Origin: Frankia sp. RB7
Lineage (GTDB): Bacteria > Pseudomonadota > Alphaproteobacteria > Rhizobiales > Xanthobacteraceae
NCBI GenBank assembly: GCA_030403585.1
Contig: JAUEPE010000042.1
Location: 1 to 55,244, forward strand
Direction: 5' to 3'
DNA: 55,244 nt
Below, piece by piece: positions 32,268-39,602 of the stretch. A program made the position numbers and the translations under genes. The notes beneath the pieces are model-generated. The model was not told the DNA's origin. It saw only the letters and a program-made list of their open reading frames with translations, and did no database searches. The stretch's first letter is position 1. Each line of letters starts with the position of its first letter.

Positions 32268-33512
32268 ATGACGATCACTCGCCGCGACGTTCTGCTCGGA
32301 GCCACCGCAGCTGCCGCGCTGTTGCCGCTAGCCGCGCGCGCGGAAACCTCCGAGGTGCTGATCGGCGCGACCTATCCCTTGTCGGGCGCCGGCGCCCAGG
32401 TAGGCGTCGACGCGCAGCGCGCATTCGAGACCGCGATCGACATCATCAACAACGATCAGGACTTCGATCTTCCGCTGGCAAAGGGCGTCGGCTTGCCGGG
32501 TCTGGGCGGCGCCAAGATCCGCATGGTGTACGCCGACCACCAGGGCGACCCGCAAAAGGGACGCGCCGAGGCCGAGCGACTGATCACCCAGGAGAAAGTC
32601 TGCGCGGTGCTCGGCTCCTATCAGAGCGCAGTCGCGGTCACGGTCAGCCAGATCTGCGAGCGTTACCAGATCCCGTTCTTGTCGGCGGACAATTCCTCGC
32701 CGAGCCTGCATCGCCGCGGACTGAAGTACTATTTCCGCGCATCGCCGCATGACGAGATGTTCTCGGCCGCGATGTTCGATTTCCTCGACTCGATGAAGAA
32801 GAAGGGCGTCAAGGCCGAGACGCTGGCGCTGTTCCACGAAGACACGATCTTCGGCACCGACTCCGCCAACGCCCAGACCAAGTTTGCAACCGAGCGCGGC
32901 TACAAGATCGTCGCCGACATCAAGTACCGCGCCAACTCGCCGTCTTTGTCTGCCGAAGTCCAGCAGCTCAAGGCCGCCAATGCGGATGTGCTGCTGCCCT
33001 CGAGCTACACCACGGACGGCATCCTGCTGGTGAAGACGATGGCGGAACTCGGCTACAAGCCGAACGCGATCCTGGCCCAGGCAGCCGGCTTCTCCGAAAA
33101 GGCGCTTTACGACGCCGTCGGCGACAAGCTCGAAGGCGCGATCACCCGCGGCAGCTTCTCGCTCGATCTTGCCGCCAAGCGGCCGATGGTCGGCAAGATC
33201 AACGATCTCTTCAAGGCGAAATCGGGCAAGGACCTCAACGACAACACGTCGCGGCAGTTCATGGCGATGATCGTGATTGCGGACGCCATCAACCGCGCCA
33301 AGTCGACCGACGGCGAGAAGATCCGCGACGCGATGGCCGCAACCGACATTCCGGGCGAACAGACCATCATGCCCTGGAAGCGGGTCAAGTTCGACGACAT
33401 GGGCCAGAACAACGACGCCGATCCGGTGCTGCTGCAATATATCGGCGGCAAGTTCGTCACCATTTTCCCGTCGCAGGCGGCGGTAGCCGAAGCTGTCTGG
33501 CCAATGAAATGA
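32268..33512 (+). CDS. Branched-chain-type ABC transporter substrate-binding protein
   Basis: A 414-residue periplasmic binding protein of the LivK/ANF-receptor type. The N-terminus is a twin-arginine-type leader (TRRDVLLG, a hydrophobic stretch, then ALAARA-like cleavage near residue 25). The mature part has EVLIGATYPLSGAGAQVGVD, EKVCAVLGSYQSAVA and DTIFGTDSANAQ. Members bind amino acids, amides, urea or aromatic acids. ATG 32268 is chosen because AGGGGA lies eight bases upstream. It precedes the permease and ATPase genes and is separated from them by a strong stem-loop. Confidence 0.92.
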   Translation: MTITRRDVLLGATAAAALLPLAARAETSEVLIGATYPLSGAGAQVGVDAQRAFETAIDIINNDQDFDLPLAKGVGLPGLGGAKIRMVYADHQGDPQKGRAEAERLITQEKVCAVLGSYQSAVAVTVSQICERYQIPFLSADNSSPSLHRRGLKYYFRASPHDEMFSAAMFDFLDSMKKKGVKAETLALFHEDTIFGTDSANAQTKFATERGYKIVADIKYRANSPSLSAEVQQLKAANADVLLPSSYTTDGILLVKTMAELGYKPNAILAQAAGFSEKALYDAVGDKLEGAITRGSFSLDLAAKRPMVGKINDLFKAKSGKDLNDNTSRQFMAMIVIADAINRAKSTDGEKIRDAMAATDIPGEQTIMPWKRVKFDDMGQNNDADPVLLQYIGGKFVTIFPSQAAVAEAVWPMK

Positions 33513-33519
33513 GGATGGA

Positions 33520-33547
33520 ATCGGGAGCTCGGACGAGAGCTCCCGAT
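33520..33547 (+). promoter_or_regulatory. Stem-loop between binding-protein and permease genes
   Basis: ATCGGGAGCTC and GAGCTCCCGAT form a perfect 11-base stem with a six-base loop, eight bases after the binding-protein stop. There is no T-run. In binding-protein-dependent transporter operons such hairpins often protect the upstream message, so that the binding protein is made in excess of the permeases; that role is inferred here. Confidence 0.55.
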
Positions 33548-33621
33548 CCTGATCCTGCGGAGTAAGACGGAGCCCGCGTCGGGACAGGCGAGGGCGGCCC
33601 GTCCTTTGCGATGCGCGTTCG

Positions 33622-34542
33622 ATGACGCCCCTCGGGGTGAGAACTTTTCTGGGGGACAAGTTGCTGACAGTCGAAACCGTTGTCCAAAGTCTTGCGAGCG
33701 GCCTGCTGATGGGCCTGCTCTATGGACTGATCGCCGTCGGCCTCGCGCTGATCTTCGGCCTGATGGATGTCACGAACTTCGCCCATGGCGAGTTCTTGAT
33801 GATCGCGATGTACGCGTCCTTCTTCCTGTTCACGTTCTTCGCCATCGATCCCTTGCTCTCGGCGCCGCTGGTCGCGGCAGCGATGTTCGTGTTCGGAGCG
33901 GTGGTCTACCTGTTGGTTGTGCGCTTCGCCATGCGCGCCAAGGCCAATGCCGGCATGGTGCAGATCTTCACCACCTTCGGCCTGGCCATCGTGATGCGCG
34001 GACTGGCCCAGCTGTTCTTCACGCCGGACTATCGCAGCATTCCGCAATCCTGGCTCGGCGGCAAAACCATCTCGATCGCAGGCATTTTCCTGCCGGAGCC
34101 ACAGCTGGTTGGTGCGCTGGTCTCGATCGCAGCCTTTGCCGGCCTCTACTTCTTCATCCACCGCACCGATTTCGGCCGCGCGCTGGAAGCCACCCGTGAA
34201 GATCCCGGTGCCGTCGCGCTCGTCGGTATCGACAAGAACCTCGTGTTCGCGTTCGGTTGGGGCCTTGGCGCTGCGCTCGTCGGTCTCGCCGGCGCGATCA
34301 TGGCGGTGTTTTTCTACATCTATCCCGACGTTGGCGCATCCTTTGCGCTGATTGCCTATGTCACGGTGGCGCTCGGCGGCTTTGGCAGTGTGTTCGGCGC
34401 TTTTGCCGGCGGCATCATTGTCGGCCTGGTTGAAGCGGTGACCGCCCTGATGCTGCCGCCCTCACTGAAGTCGGTCGGCATCTATGCGGTGTACTTGCTC
34501 GTTGTGTTCATCCGGCCGCGCGGCCTGTTCGGGTCAATGTGA
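33622..34542 (+). CDS. Branched-chain-type ABC transporter permease LivH-like
   Basis: A 306-residue inner-membrane permease of the LivH type with about eight hydrophobic segments. The N-terminal SLASGLLMGLLYGLIAVGLALIFGLMDVTNFAHGEFLMI is diagnostic, and the conserved cytoplasmic loop GRALEATREDPGAVALVGID is present. The start is uncertain: ATG 33622 lacks a clear ribosome site, whereas a TTG at 33661 follows GGGGGA closely. The stop overlaps the ATG of the next permease gene. Confidence 0.9.
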   Translation: MTPLGVRTFLGDKLLTVETVVQSLASGLLMGLLYGLIAVGLALIFGLMDVTNFAHGEFLMIAMYASFFLFTFFAIDPLLSAPLVAAAMFVFGAVVYLLVVRFAMRAKANAGMVQIFTTFGLAIVMRGLAQLFFTPDYRSIPQSWLGGKTISIAGIFLPEPQLVGALVSIAAFAGLYFFIHRTDFGRALEATREDPGAVALVGIDKNLVFAFGWGLGAALVGLAGAIMAVFFYIYPDVGASFALIAYVTVALGGFGSVFGAFAGGIIVGLVEAVTALMLPPSLKSVGIYAVYLLVVFIRPRGLFGSM

Positions 34543-35525
34543 TGGACAAGAATTATACGGCGCGGCGTCGCCGCGATCTCATCATTGCCGCAGTGCTGGC
34601 CGCACTGGCCGCGCTCGCGCCGCTGTTCGTCAAGAACGTCTACATCCAGAACATCCTGGTCCTGACCCTGATGTATGCGGCGCTGTCGCAGAGCTGGAAC
34701 ATCCTCTCCGGCTATTGCGGACAGATCTCGCTGGGCCACGCTCTCTATTTCGGCATCGGCGCCTACACCACCGAGCTTCTGTTCACCAAGTTCGGCGTGT
34801 TGCCCTGGTTCGGTATGCTCGCTGGTGGTGCGATCGCGGCTCTCATCGCGATGGGGCTCGGCTATCCCTTCTTCCGCCTGCGCGGCCATTACTTCGTGAT
34901 CGCGACCATCGTCATCGCCGAAATCGGGCTGTTGCTGTTCCAGAACTGGGAATGGGCGGGGGCCGCGATGGGAATTACCATCCCCGTGCGCGGCGACAGC
35001 TGGCTGAAATTCCAGTTCATGCGCAGCAAGCTGCCCTATTTCTATTTCGCGCTGGCGCTTTGCTGCCTCGCCTGGTTCGTCACCTGGTGGCTTGAAGACT
35101 CCAAATGGGGTTTTTGGTGGCGCGCGGTGAAGGACAATCCGGACGCCGCTGAAAGCCTCGGCGTCGTCGTGTTTAATTCTAAGATGGGGGCGGCTGCCGT
35201 GTCCGCTTTCCTCGTCGCGGTTGGCGGTGCGTTCTATGCGCAGTTCCTCGCTTATATCGATCCCGAAAGCGTCATGGGCTTCCAGTTCTCGCTGCTGATG
35301 GCGCTCCCGGCCGTGCTTGGCGGCATCGGCACCCTCTGGGGGCCCGTGTTAGGGGCGGCTATCCTGATCCCGATGACGGAGCTGACACGCTCCTATATCG
35401 GTGGCTCCGGCCGCGGCGTCGACCTCATCGTCTATGGCGGGCTGATCGTGGCGATCTCGCTGGCTCTGCCGCAAGGCCTGGTGAGCCTGTTCTCCCGTTC
35501 GAAGGCAAAAGGAGCCACGCGATGA
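34542..35525 (+). CDS. Branched-chain-type ABC transporter permease LivM-like
   Basis: A 327-residue inner-membrane permease of the LivM type. Typical stretches are LSQSWNILSGYCGQISLGHALYFGIGAYT near residues 48-76, GYPFFRLRGHYFVIATIVIAEIG, and the loop WWRAVKDNPDAAESLGV. It pairs with the LivH-like protein to form the channel. ATG 34542 overlaps the previous stop codon (GTGATG), and its own stop overlaps the next ATG, so the whole set is translationally coupled. Confidence 0.92.
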   Translation: MDKNYTARRRRDLIIAAVLAALAALAPLFVKNVYIQNILVLTLMYAALSQSWNILSGYCGQISLGHALYFGIGAYTTELLFTKFGVLPWFGMLAGGAIAALIAMGLGYPFFRLRGHYFVIATIVIAEIGLLLFQNWEWAGAAMGITIPVRGDSWLKFQFMRSKLPYFYFALALCCLAWFVTWWLEDSKWGFWWRAVKDNPDAAESLGVVVFNSKMGAAAVSAFLVAVGGAFYAQFLAYIDPESVMGFQFSLLMALPAVLGGIGTLWGPVLGAAILIPMTELTRSYIGGSGRGVDLIVYGGLIVAISLALPQGLVSLFSRSKAKGATR

Positions 35526-36253
35526 CCGCGCTCCTTGAAACCCGCGGCGTCTGGCAGCGCTTCGGCGGCCTCGTCGCCAACTCAGACGTCTCAATCTCGG
35601 TCGGCCGCGGCGAGATCGTCGGCCTGATCGGCCCCAACGGTGCCGGCAAGTCGACGCTGTTCAATCTCATCGCCGGCGTCCTGCCGCCGACCCAGGGCTC
35701 GATCTGGTTCGATGGCGAGGATGTGACAAAACTGCCGGCGGCCGAGCGCTGCCAGCGGGGCGTCGGGCGCACCTTCCAGGTCGTCAAGAGCTTTGAGACC
35801 ATGACGGTGATCGACAACGTCATCGTTGGTGCCTTGGTGCGCAACACCGTGATGCGCGAGGCGCGCCGCAAAGCGCATGAGGTGCTGGAGTTCACCGGTC
35901 TTGCCGCGCGCGCCGACGTGCTCGCAAGCGACCTCGTGCCGGCCGAGAAGCGCCGTCTCGAAGTCGCCCGTGCGCTCGCGACCGAACCGAAACTGCTTTT
36001 GCTCGACGAAGTCCTCACCGGCCTCACGCCGACCGAGGCGCAGACTGGCGTGGCGCTGGTGCGAAAAGTACGCGATACCGGCATCACGGTGCTGATGGTC
36101 GAACACGTCATGGAGATCGTGATGCCGCTGGTCGACCGCGCCATCGTGCTCGACCTCGGCAAGGTGCTGGTCGAGGGCACGCCCGCCGACGTCGTCCGCG
36201 ATCCCAAGGTGATCAAGGCATATCTGGGAGATCGTCATGCTGTCGGTGCATGA
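35522..36253 (+). CDS. Branched-chain-type ABC transporter ATPase LivG-like
   Basis: A 243-residue ATPase. Walker A is GPNGAGKST (about residues 38-46), Walker B is LLLLDE, and the switch histidine is in VLMVEHVMEIVM. The ABC signature is unusual: where LSGGQ or LSYGQ is expected this protein reads LVPAEKRRLEVARAL, and the D-loop region reads DEVLTGLTPTEAQ instead of DEPAAGL. This fits a LivG branch with AEK/AER-type signatures. It overlaps both flanking genes and is coupled with them. Confidence 0.92.
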   Translation: MTALLETRGVWQRFGGLVANSDVSISVGRGEIVGLIGPNGAGKSTLFNLIAGVLPPTQGSIWFDGEDVTKLPAAERCQRGVGRTFQVVKSFETMTVIDNVIVGALVRNTVMREARRKAHEVLEFTGLAARADVLASDLVPAEKRRLEVARALATEPKLLLLDEVLTGLTPTEAQTGVALVRKVRDTGITVLMVEHVMEIVMPLVDRAIVLDLGKVLVEGTPADVVRDPKVIKAYLGDRHAVGA

Positions 36254-36941
36254 AGTGACGACCGCCTATCAGGGCCTGGTCGCGATCTCCGCGGTCAGCA
36301 TTGAAGTCACCAAGGGCGAGATCGTTTGTGTCGCCGGCGCCAACGGCGCGGGCAAGTCGACGCTGCTGAAATCCATCGCCGGTGCCGAGCGTCCGCGCTC
36401 GGGCACGGTGACGTTCGACGGCAAGCGCCTCGACGGCATGGCGCAGCATCACATCACCGCGACCGGCATCGCCTATGTGCCGGAGAACCGCCGCCTGTTC
36501 CCGCGCTTGTCGGTGCGCGACAATCTCCGCCTCGGCAGCTATCTCTATCGCGGCGAGGCCGATCGCGAGGGGCCGCTCGATCTCGTCTTCAAGCTGTTTC
36601 CGCGCCTGTCCGAACGCCTCGAGCAGCGCGCCGAAACGCTCTCCGGCGGCGAGCAGCAGATGCTGGCGATCGGCCGCGCCCTGATGACGCGTCCGCGGCT
36701 TCTGATGCTCGACGAACCCTCGCAGGGCATCATGCCGAAGCTGGTCGATGAAATCTTCCAGGCGGTGGAAACCATCCGCGACGCCGGCATGACCGTTCTG
36801 ATCGTCGAGCAGCGCATGGCCGAGTGCCTGGAGATCGCCGACCGCGCCTACATCCTGCAAACCGGCCGCGTGCTGATGCAGGGGCCGGCGGCGGAGATCA
36901 GGGGCAATCCGGACGTACGGAAGGCGTATCTGGGGCTGTAA
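36237..36941 (+). CDS. Branched-chain-type ABC transporter ATPase LivF-like
   Basis: A 234-residue ATPase, the second of the pair. Walker A is GANGAGKST, the signature LSGGEQQMLAIGRALM is canonical, Walker B is LLMLDEPSQG, and the switch histidine position is replaced by glutamine in VLIVEQRM, as is common in LivF. The start at ATG 36237 lies inside the end of the LivG-like gene (17 bases overlap). It is the last gene of the rightward operon and is followed by a repeat element. Confidence 0.93.
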   Translation: MLSVHEVTTAYQGLVAISAVSIEVTKGEIVCVAGANGAGKSTLLKSIAGAERPRSGTVTFDGKRLDGMAQHHITATGIAYVPENRRLFPRLSVRDNLRLGSYLYRGEADREGPLDLVFKLFPRLSERLEQRAETLSGGEQQMLAIGRALMTRPRLLMLDEPSQGIMPKLVDEIFQAVETIRDAGMTVLIVEQRMAECLEIADRAYILQTGRVLMQGPAAEIRGNPDVRKAYLGL

Positions 36942-36970
36942 GCGCTATCGCTCTCCCCACAGCCACAGCC

Positions 36971-37090
36971 GTCATCCTGAGGTGCGCGCCCTTGCGCGCC
37001 TCGAAGGATGAGCCGCAAGCGCCTGTAGCCCATCCTTCGAGGCTTCACCTTGCAATGCGTTGCATCGCAAGGCTCGCACCTCAGGATGAC
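36971..37090. repeat. Nested inverted-repeat element with 16-bp ends
   Basis: A 120-base element bounded by GTCATCCTGAGGTGCG (36971-36986) and its exact reverse complement (37075-37090). A second inverted pair lies inside it: GCCTCGAAGGATG (36998-37010) and CATCCTTCGAGGC (37031-37043). Folded, it gives a cloverleaf-like shape. Its right end runs into the class II aldolase gene and supplies that gene's stop codon. Confidence 0.75.
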
Positions 37091-37785
37091 GTCGTTGGGT
37101 GCGGCCCGTGCCCATGCTCAGGCAGCGTCACTCCGAACACTTTCACCAGATCCGTCACCTGCTCCGGCGACAGATTCCGCGGGTTCATCCCGCGCAGCAG
37201 CAGATAGAGCTTCGCCGTCTCTTCCAGCTCTTCCGTCGCGAATACGGCGGCTTCGAGCGTGTCGCCGGCGACCACCGGGCCATGATTGGCGAGCAGCACG
37301 GATGAGTATTTCCCGGCCAGTCCCTTGATTGCATCCGCGACCGCGGGATCGCCAGGGCGGTAATAGGGCACGAGCGCGGTCGCGCCGCATTTCATCAGAT
37401 AGTAGGCCGTCATCGGCGGCAACGCGGCGCGCGGGTCGATCTCGGGCAGCATCGAGAGCGCGACCGAATGGGTGGAATGCAGATGCACGATCGCGCGTGC
37501 GCTTCCGCGCGTATCGTAGAGCGCAGTGTGCAGCGGAACTTCCTTGGTCGGCGCATCGCCCGACACGAGCCGTCCCTGATCGTCCAGCCGCGACAGTTTT
37601 GCAGGATCGAGGAAGCCGAGCGAGGCGTTGGTCGGCGTCACCAGCCAGCCGCCGCCATCCAGCCTGACGCTGATATTGCCGGAAGAGCCCGGCGTCAGCC
37701 CGCGCTCGAACAGGGACCGTCCGAAGCGGCAGATATCCTCACGCAGCCTTGTTTCGTTGCTCGTTTCAGTTTTCATGGCCGTCAT
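37081..37785 (-). CDS. otnC: Class II aldolase family, 3-oxo-tetronate 4-phosphate decarboxylase-like
   Basis: A 234-residue class II aldolase/adducin-type protein. The phosphate-binding GSSGNISVRL is near residue 33, the glutamate in TKEVPLH, the metal-binding histidine pair in VHLHSTHS, and the third histidine in LANHGPVV. Next to otnK, otnI and ltnD genes it fits OtnC, which decarboxylates 3-oxo-tetronate 4-phosphate to dihydroxyacetone phosphate. It is divergent from those genes. ATG 37785 is preferred, with ATG 37776 possible. The last few codons and the stop lie inside a repeat element. Confidence 0.85.
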   Translation of the reverse strand: MTAMKTETSNETRLREDICRFGRSLFERGLTPGSSGNISVRLDGGGWLVTPTNASLGFLDPAKLSRLDDQGRLVSGDAPTKEVPLHTALYDTRGSARAIVHLHSTHSVALSMLPEIDPRAALPPMTAYYLMKCGATALVPYYRPGDPAVADAIKGLAGKYSSVLLANHGPVVAGDTLEAAVFATEELEETAKLYLLLRGMNPRNLSPEQVTDLVKVFGVTLPEHGHGPHPTTSS

Positions 37786-37889
37786 GCTCGCTTGTCTCAC
37801 GCTTTGGCAGGGGGGCCAAGCCGTGTTATTCGAGATCACGAGCCGCCGCTAAGGCGGCCCTCGGGGAAACGTTCGCAAGGGTGAGTTAC

Positions 37890-38807
37890 ATGGCCGCCTC
37901 CACGTCACAAAATCAGCGCATCGCCGTTATCGGGCTCGGCTCGATGGGGTACGGCATGGCGACCTCGCTGAAGCGCGCTGGCCATAAGGTCACCGGCTGC
38001 GACGTTTCGGCTGATGCGGTGGCACGTTTTGTCAAAGACGGCGGCGCTGGCGCGACAACACCGGCCGAGGCGGCCAAGGGCGCGGACATCGTCGTCAGCG
38101 TCGTCGTCAACGCCGCGCAGACCGAGGCGATCCTGTTCGGCAAGGACGGCGTCGCCGAGACCCTGCCGAAGGATGGCGTCTTCGTCTCCTCCGCGACCAT
38201 GGATCCCGACGTGGCCCGGCGCCTGGCAAAACAGCTGGAAGCGACCGGCCGAAATTACCTGGATGCGCCGATCTCCGGTGGTGCGCAGCGTGCCGCGCAT
38301 GGCGAGCTGACGATCCTCGCGTCGGGCAGTCCCGCAGCGTTTGCCAAGGCGCGTCCGGCGCTCGACGCCATGGCGGCAAAGCTCTACGAGCTCGGCGATG
38401 CCGCTGGCCAGGGCGCGGCATTCAAGATGATCAACCAGCTGCTTGCTGGCGTGCATATCGCTGCCGCAAGCGAAGCGATGGCGTTCGCCGCCAAGCAGGG
38501 CCTCGACATCCGCAAGGTCTATGAAGTGATCACGGCCTCTGCCGGCAATTCGTGGATGTTCGAGAACCGCATGCCGCACGTGCTCGACGGCGACTACACG
38601 CCGCGCAGCGCGGTGGAGATCTTCGTCAAGGATCTCGGCATCATCCAGGACATGGCGCGCAGCGCCAGATTCCCGGTGCCGGTTTCCGCCGCAGCTCTCC
38701 AGATGTTCCTGATGACATCAGCCGCCGGCATGGGGCGTGACGATGATGCGTCGGTGGCGCGCATGTATGCGCAGGTCACCGGCGTAAAACTTCCCGGCGA
38801 CAAGTAG
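37890..38807 (+). CDS. ltnD: L-threonate dehydrogenase-like beta-hydroxyacid dehydrogenase
   Basis: A 305-residue NAD-dependent beta-hydroxyacid dehydrogenase. It has the cofactor motif IGLGSMGYGMA at the N-terminus, the substrate-binding DAPISGGAQRAAHGEL, and the catalytic lysine in GAAFKMINQLLAG. Within this gene set it matches LtnD, which oxidises L-threonate to 2-oxo-tetronate. Alternative family functions are tartronate semialdehyde reductase and 3-hydroxyisobutyrate dehydrogenase. ATG 37890 is used, with AAGG about nine bases upstream; the frame is open upstream without similarity. Confidence 0.87.
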   Translation: MAASTSQNQRIAVIGLGSMGYGMATSLKRAGHKVTGCDVSADAVARFVKDGGAGATTPAEAAKGADIVVSVVVNAAQTEAILFGKDGVAETLPKDGVFVSSATMDPDVARRLAKQLEATGRNYLDAPISGGAQRAAHGELTILASGSPAAFAKARPALDAMAAKLYELGDAAGQGAAFKMINQLLAGVHIAAASEAMAFAAKQGLDIRKVYEVITASAGNSWMFENRMPHVLDGDYTPRSAVEIFVKDLGIIQDMARSARFPVPVSAAALQMFLMTSAAGMGRDDDASVARMYAQVTGVKLPGDK

Positions 38808-38819
38808 AAGAGGATTTCA

Positions 38820-39602
38820 ATGCCCCGTTTCGCCGCCAACCTCTCGATGATGTTCACCGAGGTGCCGTTCCTCGACCGGTTCGACGCCGCAGCGGCAGCC
38901 GGCTTCACCGCTGTCGAGTTTCTCTTTCCCTATGAGCATCCGGTCGAAGCGATCGGCGAGCGGCTCAAGCGCAACGGTCTGACACAGGCGCTGTTCAACT
39001 TGCCGCCGGGCGACTGGAATGCCGGCGAGAAAGGTTTTGCCGCGCTGCCGGCGCGCTTTGCCGACCTCAAGGCGAGCCTGGAGACGGCGCTGCCTTACGC
39101 CAAAGCGACCGGCGTCAAGCGGCTGCATTTGATGGCGGGCATCGCCAACCGCGGCGAACGGGTCGCAATCGAGGCCTTCTACAAGTCGGTGGCCTGGGCC
39201 GCAGAATTCTTCGCGCCACATGGCATCGACATCGTGCTCGAGCCGATCAATGCACGCAATGTGCCAGGCTATTTCCTCAACGATTTCGGCTTTGCCCGCG
39301 ATCTGATCCAGGAATTGAGGCTTCCCAACCTGAGACTGCAGTTCGACATCTATCACTGCGGGATCATCCATGGCGACGTCACCATGCGGCTGCGCGAGAT
39401 GATGCCGATCATCGGCCACGTCCAGATCGCCAGCATTCCCTCGCGCAACGAGCCCGACGGCGAGGAGCTCAATTATCCGTTCCTGTTCGAAGAGCTCGAC
39501 CGCCTCGGCTATGCCGGCTTCGTCGGCTGCGAATACAATCCACGCGGCAAGACCACCGACGGCCTCGCCTGGTTCAAGCCCTATGCGGGAGTGAAGCCGT
39601 GA
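38820..39602 (+). CDS. otnI: 2-oxo-tetronate isomerase-like TIM-barrel protein
   Basis: A 260-residue TIM-barrel protein of the hydroxypyruvate isomerase family. Metal ligands are expected in LEPINARNVPGYFL (Glu), LQFDIYHCGIIHGD (Asp and His), GHVQIASIPSRNEPDGEEL (Gln/His region) and FVGCEYNPRG (Glu). In tetronate pathways OtnI moves the keto group from C2 to C3. It follows ltnD by 12 bases and its stop overlaps the GTG start of otnK, so all three genes are likely co-translated. Confidence 0.88.
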   Translation: MPRFAANLSMMFTEVPFLDRFDAAAAAGFTAVEFLFPYEHPVEAIGERLKRNGLTQALFNLPPGDWNAGEKGFAALPARFADLKASLETALPYAKATGVKRLHLMAGIANRGERVAIEAFYKSVAWAAEFFAPHGIDIVLEPINARNVPGYFLNDFGFARDLIQELRLPNLRLQFDIYHCGIIHGDVTMRLREMMPIIGHVQIASIPSRNEPDGEELNYPFLFEELDRLGYAGFVGCEYNPRGKTTDGLAWFKPYAGVKP

